Source: Malachius bipustulatus
Lineage: Eukaryota; Arthropoda; Insecta; Coleoptera; Melyridae
Length of the DNA stretch: 64,000 nucleotides
Assembly (NCBI GenBank): GCA_910589415.1
Contig: OU342634.1
Location: 41,160,723 to 41,224,722 of the forward strand
Direction: 5' to 3'
Below the pieces are notes generated by a model that was given only the letters and a program-made list of their open reading frames with translations, did no database searches and had not been told where the DNA came from. A program made the position numbers and the translations under genes. Every line of letters starts with the position of its first letter. The stretch's first letter is position 1. Positions 58,993 through 64,000 of this stretch are shown here, one piece after another.

Positions 58993-61335
58993 TTAGAAGT
59001 TGACTTGTTGTCTGAAATGCTTCTGCAACTTGTTTGCTTTGATTCCAAGTTTCATATTCAACTTAGTTTGCAATCTCTTCATGTAATGAACATCCTTTGC
59101 ACGCCTGGAAAATTATATTAACCCATAAAATATAAGAAATATCCCATCATTTATTATAATGAATTGGGGCCATTAGTCATAGTTTAGGATCAATTTCATT
59201 GACAAGATAAGATTTTTACATTTTCTCCAATAGAAATATTTTCCTTTTGACTAATAATCCCGATGCTGTAGGGGAATTATCGTAGCGAAGGCGCAACATT
59301 ACCCTCAACTTCAATGTAAAATGTACACCATATTGCATAGAAAAGGGAACATAGGGAATACCTCTAAAGAATATTTCAACAAAACTTGGATCCTTAATAA
59401 TATTTCCCTGTAGTGTTTTCCCTATGTTACCTTTCCTATGCATATGCAACACGATGTATATCTATTTTCATAATAACCATTCCGGTTATAGTATCACACA
59501 ACAACTCTATATTCTGTCTAAAATTTACGGTATTTATACCGGGTGTATCTAAAATAAACCGAGAAAATTCAGGGGGTGACTAAAAAACTATTTTTTTCTT
59601 GAAACTTCAACACCCTGTAGTTAAAAAGTTATGCCTCTTAGGACATACGTTTATACTTACTTTTTTTCCTAAAATGATCTCATAAATCACCCTCTGAATT
59701 TTCTTGGTTCATTTTAGATACACCCTGTACCCAGTATAAAAAACAATAATACTTACTTAGCTGCTGCTTTTTGATCAGTTTCAGTCCATCCCAATGCTTT
59801 GTAATGTGCAAGGTCCTTATGAAATTTCCTATCATTTTTCTTCACCACAACAGCTGATTCTGGTTTTAGTCTTTGCTTATAATACCTCATCAAGCTTCTA
59901 TGTCCCACTGTTATACCCGATGGTAAAACCAGTTGATAATCTGATCCATCGATTTCTTCTACAGGGACCTGAAAAAATGTGAGTTATTAATTTCAAACAG
60001 TACCTAATGGATATTACAGTAAAATTGGAATTAGCCTCCCAGATAGTTCTATCCTGAAATCCTTCAATTCCCCTATTATTATTCCCCTTTCCCCTATTAC
60101 AATACTAATTGGAGCATTGACCGGAGTAACGTTGTAACTTACATTTTTACATGAGACTCAAAAAATGTACCTTGCAACTTGCAACATTATTGAATGGAAT
60201 GTTTTCATTTAACGATTCTTAAAATATTGTTTAAATATTATTTAAGGTAAATTAGGCAACAATTAAAGCTTTGATGGAAGCATTCTGCCCATTTCAACCT
60301 GCTAAATCGAAAAATTTACTCCAAAAAATTATGTAAGTTACAACGTTACTCCGGCCAACGCTACAATTATGTAAATAAAACAAAATAAAACTTGACTTTG
60401 TCAATTGTGACTTATAAAGTCAACGAGACTCACTTGTTCAAGTTTCCCTACCTACCAGAAACTATTAAATGAAGACTTACAATTTCATCAATATCTTCAG
60501 TATTTTCTGCATCTGGATACGAAGTTGAATAATCATAAAAATCTGAATACTCCATTAAAGCAATCCCTTCATAGAGCATTCTGCAATGTCCTTTATCCAT
60601 CATATGGTTTCTAGCAGCTTCAGATGAATGAAACGTACGACCTTTCTCATTACACCATATGCACATGAAATCTGGAAATTAGATACACGTATTAATACAA
60701 TCGATCCTCTCATGTGCTACCTTGAATTTACCTCCTGATATCTTTTGACCTAAATAAGATAGGAGGCCTTCCACATCAACACAATACTCGATGTCCGGTA
60801 TAAAGAAGGAATGCTTTGTTGTCATATGTTCGAGATTTTTCTGGAAATTTCGGCTATGATGTAAACAAAAGATGCAGTTGTTGTATTCCACGGGGTTTTC
60901 GGTATCATCATCCCATTCGTCAGAATCAATTTCTTCAACATCATCTTCAAATACCAATTCGTCAATAACCATTGACAAATCTTTGCTGCTGTTGGCATTA
61001 TCCTCGCTTTCGCTTTTAGAAGTGGATCTGGTAGGGTTAATCAAATTTTCTTTGTGCTTTTTCGATCCCAGATGGTTTTCATAGGAATGTTCGTTTTTGA
61101 ACGATTTTTTGCACGACTCACATAACCAGGTCTTTTCTTGATTAGCTTCTTCTTCAGCGAGCTTCTTGTTGATCAGTCTCTGCTGATATTCTTCAGCTGT
61201 CACCGGATCGATTCCGGACACTTTGCAATGCAAATTGTATCGATGCCAGTCGCTCCTGAAATGCACTTTGTGGAGCTCTCGGTCCAAGAATTTTATCTGA
61301 CAAGTTATACAAGTCAGGGCATTTGCAGTTTCCAT
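58993..61335 (-). CDS. ZNF622: ZNF622 / Rei1-type cytoplasmic 60S maturation factor, 4 exons
   Basis: Minus-strand exons 60732-61335, 60481-60671, 59757-59968 and 58993-59104 join in frame (phases 1, 0, 2) to 372 residues. The family (yeast Rei1/Reh1, human ZNF622) acts in cytoplasmic 60S ribosome maturation, helping to recycle nuclear export factors. Four C2H2 fingers are visible: C9/C12/H25/H31, C72/C75/H88/H94, C154/C157/H170/H175 and C205/C208/H224/H230. An acidic stretch lies at about 109-147. Conserved family blocks follow: LVLPSGITVGHRSLMRYYKQ, YKALGWT and a C-terminal HFRQQVNF. The start chosen (METANALTC) is the second in-frame ATG, 18 bases after the first, because the first finger follows directly as in orthologues. 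Human ZNF622 is longer (477), mainly in linkers. Intron 3 carries two MITEs. Confidence 0.94.
59324..59459. mobile_element. MITE family X, copy 2, in ZNF622 intron 3
   Basis: Ends TACACCATATTGCATAGAAA and the complement of TACATCGTGTTGCATATGCA. Internal strings GAATATTTCAACAA, CTTGGATCCTTAATAATATT and TCCCTGTAGTGTTTTCCCTA match copy 1 at 23626-23872. Length about 136 bp. Confidence 0.6.
59537..59729. mobile_element. MITE in ZNF622 intron 3, TAC(C/A)GGGTGTATCTAAAAT ends
   Basis: The left TACCGGGTGTATCTAAAATA (59537) pairs with the right end (complement TACAGGGTGTATCTAAAATG, ending 59729) over about 43 bp. Its right end is 27 bp from the splice donor of ZNF622 exon 3. Confidence 0.75.
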
Positions 61336-61675
61336 TCTGATAATGATGACCAAGGAAATAATTATTTTGGGAAACTTTACTTACACCTCGCTTTACTTTA
61401 CTCAGTCACAACTCACAACAATTTCCTCTAACGGGTGACTTTAATCACTGATTATCTATTACTTATTTGACCTTTTACCACCTTTTCTACCACTTTAAAC
61501 TTCCCATAATTTTTTATTCTCACCTAATAACTGATTCCAGCTAATTGCCTGAACTTATTATTCACATTCATTATTCACCATTGGAGTTTTTCATCATCAC
61601 TCTACTCTAACCTAAAAAATTTACATTCGCCATTCTTATCTTATCTACTAGAGCGCCGATAACTCCTCAATTCTC

Positions 61676-61685
61676 CGCATGCGCA
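61676..61685. promoter_or_regulatory. NRF1/Ewg-like site upstream of ZNF622
   Basis: CGCATGCGCA matches the core of the NRF1 (insect Ewg) palindrome. It is about 340 bp upstream of the ZNF622 start. The surrounding 61640-61720 stretch is less AT-rich. Use as a promoter element is inferred. Confidence 0.4.
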
Positions 61686-61699
61686 TTATTACGCATCTT

Positions 61700-62549
61700 T
61701 GCCGCAAATTCCCAGGTTGATTTGACTTTGAAAAAAGTTGAGTTTTTTCACATGGAGATGACCAGAAACTGACTAAATCCTGATATACAGGTCATTTGGT
61801 CATTGTTAGTTTTTCCTCCCAAATCTCCCAAATGACTTATCTCCAAGTACTTTGATAATAATACGTGCAGCTTTCCGCTATTTACATGTAATAAAAAGGG
61901 GTGAAAGTAGCGCCATCTGTTGTCTTGATGCCTAACTACAAAGAACCGGAAATAAATTTTACAAAATCACATGCAAATGTAACAGACATAATTATATTAT
62001 CTCTTGGTTTGGGTAAATTTTAAATATCAATTTCGTGAAGCATTTAGTAATATACACACGTCAATAATTGATTGTTTCTGCGTTTGATCACATAAATTCA
62101 GATTTAAGCATAATGATAATACTTCACATTATAAAGTAAAACGGCATATTAAATTGTAATTTATTTTGTAGATGACAATCCAACGACAGATTGACGTTTC
62201 GTTAAATTAAAATGACTTTTTAAATCAATGCTAGTTTACATCACGATACACATACATATACACGGTATGCCGATTGCTGTTACTATTTTGGTAATTACTG
62301 CCCAATGACGTCATGTGGTTTTATTTTGACTTAAAGTTTTGACAAATACCTTAAAATATTGCGTATTTGGTATTAATCGCGGCGAGATTGTTTATAAAAT
62401 AAATGTCAAATTATATTGCTTCCATCCTTTTTGCTTGTGTTTTTCTTTGTGCTAGATTTATTATAGAAAAAAGAAAAAACTTTAATTTTTTTTCGAAAAA
62501 AGCAAAATAAAATTTTTACAATTTTTTCAAATGTTATTGATTTTTGATT
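61700..62549. other. Intergenic DNA upstream of ZNF622
   Basis: No coding sequence. A TGACGTCA string occurs at about 62305-62312 and GTATGCCG/CGCGGCGAGA strings nearby. No element boundary is clear. Confidence 0.35.
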
Positions 62550-62740
62550 TTCATGATTTTTTTTGTACCAAACGACATAAAAACAATATGGCGTCTATAA
62601 GAAAAACAAAAATTGACTATGAAAACTCTAAAATTAAGTTGTCCTGGAAAATTTTTAAAACGTTGAATGGATAGCTGTTGCCGACTTATGCAAGCCTACC
62701 AATAATTATTTATTTATTCTTGACAATAAAAAAGATATGA
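62550..62740 (-). repeat. Dispersed repeat, copy B (inverted relative to 11445-11650)
   Basis: The complement shows TATCTTTTTTATTG, AATAAATAATTATTGGTAGG, CTATCCATTCAACG, TTTTTGTTTTTCTTAT and TTTTTATGTCGTTTGGTA in the same order as copy A. The element class is unknown. Confidence 0.5.
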
Positions 62741-62765
62741 GCAATCTCATGTGTAATATTTGATC

Positions 62766-62777
62766 CACGTGACGTCA
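62766..62777. promoter_or_regulatory. Overlapping E-box (CACGTG) and CRE (TGACGTCA)
   Basis: CACGTGACGTCA contains a perfect CACGTG at 62766-62771 and a perfect TGACGTCA at 62770-62777. It lies at the edge of a less AT-rich stretch (62760-63060) that could be a promoter. Function is inferred from motif match only. Confidence 0.4.
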
Positions 62778-62829
62778 CAAGACCGGAACGCAGCCTGCGC
62801 GTCATCGTCTATCGGCATTATTAAAGAGT

Positions 62830-62853
62830 CGCCATAGAGTTATCTCTATGGCG
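62830..62853. repeat. 10-bp perfect stem hairpin
   Basis: CGCCATAGAG, loop TTAT, then CTCTATGGCG. It lies about 55 bp after the E-box/CRE. Confidence 0.85.
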
Positions 62854-63086
62854 CTCTGTCATAGCTTTGAAATTTCATTACCTCAAATTTTTTGGCCTGG
62901 TCCGATCAGCAACTCAGTCAGTTGATCACTCAATGACGTATTAAGTCTTGCTGCTCATTACGTTACTTAAGTTAGTGCCCTGAAACGCTAATTTTACCGT
63001 TTACGTGCATTCGTAATTTGCTTTATTTACCCTGCGTGGCGTGATGTGATTTACTGTTTTGTTGGATTTTTTTTAATGAATCTAAT

Positions 63087-63130
63087 ATGAGGATACAAAA
63101 CAAATGTGTGTGCAAATGTTTCCGATACAG
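63087..63130 (+). other. Possible first coding exon of a gene continuing past the window
   Basis: From ATG at 63087 the frame reads MRIQNKCVCKCFRY and reaches a good splice donor (ACAG then GTAAATAA at 63131). It follows a promoter-like stretch. No downstream exon was recognised before 64000, so this is weak. Confidence 0.2.
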
Positions 63131-63440
63131 GTAAATAATGAAATGGATACATTTACGTACCATTAACGAAGGTTTGAGTAGTTATACCCGGCTTTGTCGC
63201 TTATTAGAACTCCAACATATACACAGGGTTGCTCATTTAGTGCGTCAAAGTAGCTTTTATTGTAGTCCTCCTTTAACCTATTATAGGGTTTCCTATATCT
63301 TACTCTCATAGTTTAGAAGTTAGAGAAAACTAATGAATAATCAATTTCGTTTTTCACTATTAAAAATTATCGCATCATGCACCAACAAAGGAGACACATG
63401 AAGGTGTTTAAATATATCTATTGGGAAGTTTCATTTTTTA

Positions 63441-64000
63441 TACAGGGTGTTCAAAAGCCAGCTAAAAACTTTGAAGATTTCGAATCGATTTTTCTTGTTT
63501 ATTTTAAATACAATTTATAATAATATACAGTATGTGTCACAGGCATGGTACACCCCCCTTTTTTTCTTCATTTTTGGAGATAATTTTTTGAAATTTGGTA
63601 CGTCGCATATTCTCGATAGAGCGCACTTTTTGGCAGAAAATAGAATTTTTTTCCACATCCGGCTTTTCCGGAAATGTTACCAACTTTTTATTTTTAAATG
63701 GGACACCCTATATATTATTATATTTTTGAATTCTATACATTTGTACGAATTCAACAATACCACATAAGTACCATTTTAAATGTCAAATTTGTTTTTGTTT
63801 AATTTTTTATTTATCAATTATAGTGTGCCATGACTATTTCGTTTTACTCCAATGGGATCATCTAATGCTAGAAAAATCGAATTTTTGTTCAAAGTACTAA
63901 ACTAAGTGATTTATGGACGAATTATGCGCACTAATGTTTTTTGAGCTGGATTAATTTTTTTCAAATGGTACCATATTGGTACCGAGGTGCCATCTATTAG
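63441..64000. other. One-ended TACAGGGTG element, window end
   Basis: TACAGGGTGTTCAAAAGCCA begins at 63441. A GGACACCCTATATATT string at 63701 is a possible inner or worn end. No proper right end is seen before the window stops. Confidence 0.35.

Noticed and set aside
60872..61431. Plus-strand frames over ZNF622 exon 1
   Set aside because: Complement of the zinc-finger coding sequence and its upstream DNA.
1..64000. tRNA, rRNA or snRNA genes
   Set aside because: No B-box-like GGTTCGANTCC with a matching A box, nor any rRNA or snRNA core, was noticed by eye; a covariance search could still find one.

Overview
The window is AT-rich eukaryotic DNA, almost certainly from an insect genome. Genes are split by introns with GT..AG borders, the four recognisable protein-coding genes have clear animal orthologues, and most of the remaining DNA is transposon-derived. 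Which insect order is an inference: the very frequent TAGGTACCTA-type strings and the many elements ending in TACAGGGTG would fit a beetle or a related holometabolous lineage, but nothing here proves it.

Layout. (1) 469-10456, plus strand: a four-exon SLC35A-type nucleotide-sugar transporter resembling insect UDP-galactose transporter senju. Its 7.7 kb third intron holds, on the opposite strand, a complete single-exon timeless/timeout gene (4953-8627), the replication-fork protection factor. (2) 15142-19706, plus strand: WDR26, a LisH-CTLH-WD40 subunit of the CTLH/GID ubiquitin ligase, in ten exons joined here phase by phase. (3) 25119-38638, minus strand: a secreted CAP/antigen-5 (venom-allergen-like) protein in five exons spread over 13.5 kb, with introns full of transposons. 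(4) 38.9-58.9 kb: no host gene recognised; foldback elements, MITEs, hAT-like ends, degraded transposase genes and a LINE fragment. (5) 58993-61335, minus strand: ZNF622/Rei1-type zinc-finger 60S ribosome-assembly factor in four exons. (6) 61.3-64 kb: upstream DNA with promoter-like motifs (NRF1-like site, E-box/CRE composite) and possibly the first exon of a gene continuing past the window.

The housekeeping genes (timeout, WDR26, ZNF622, senju) share no pathway that I can see; their proximity looks ordinary. The most striking content is the mobile DNA. At least a dozen elements, 0.2-1.2 kb long, begin TACAGGGTG or a close variant, end with its complement and sit at TA. Their bodies are unrelated to one another, and several are nearly complete palindromes with arms of 400-580 bp. 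Three broken transposase genes of the Tc1/mariner (IS630) superfamily lie among them, one still framed by 118-bp inverted repeats. Some elements are nested: three layers at 29.5-31.3 kb, and two foldbacks inside an hAT-like element with an 8-bp target duplication at 45.1-47.8 kb. Two copies of one 1.2 kb foldback sit in opposite orientations, which only the short central loop reveals.

All exon joins, inverted repeats and homologies were read by eye. No alignment, database search or RNA evidence was available.
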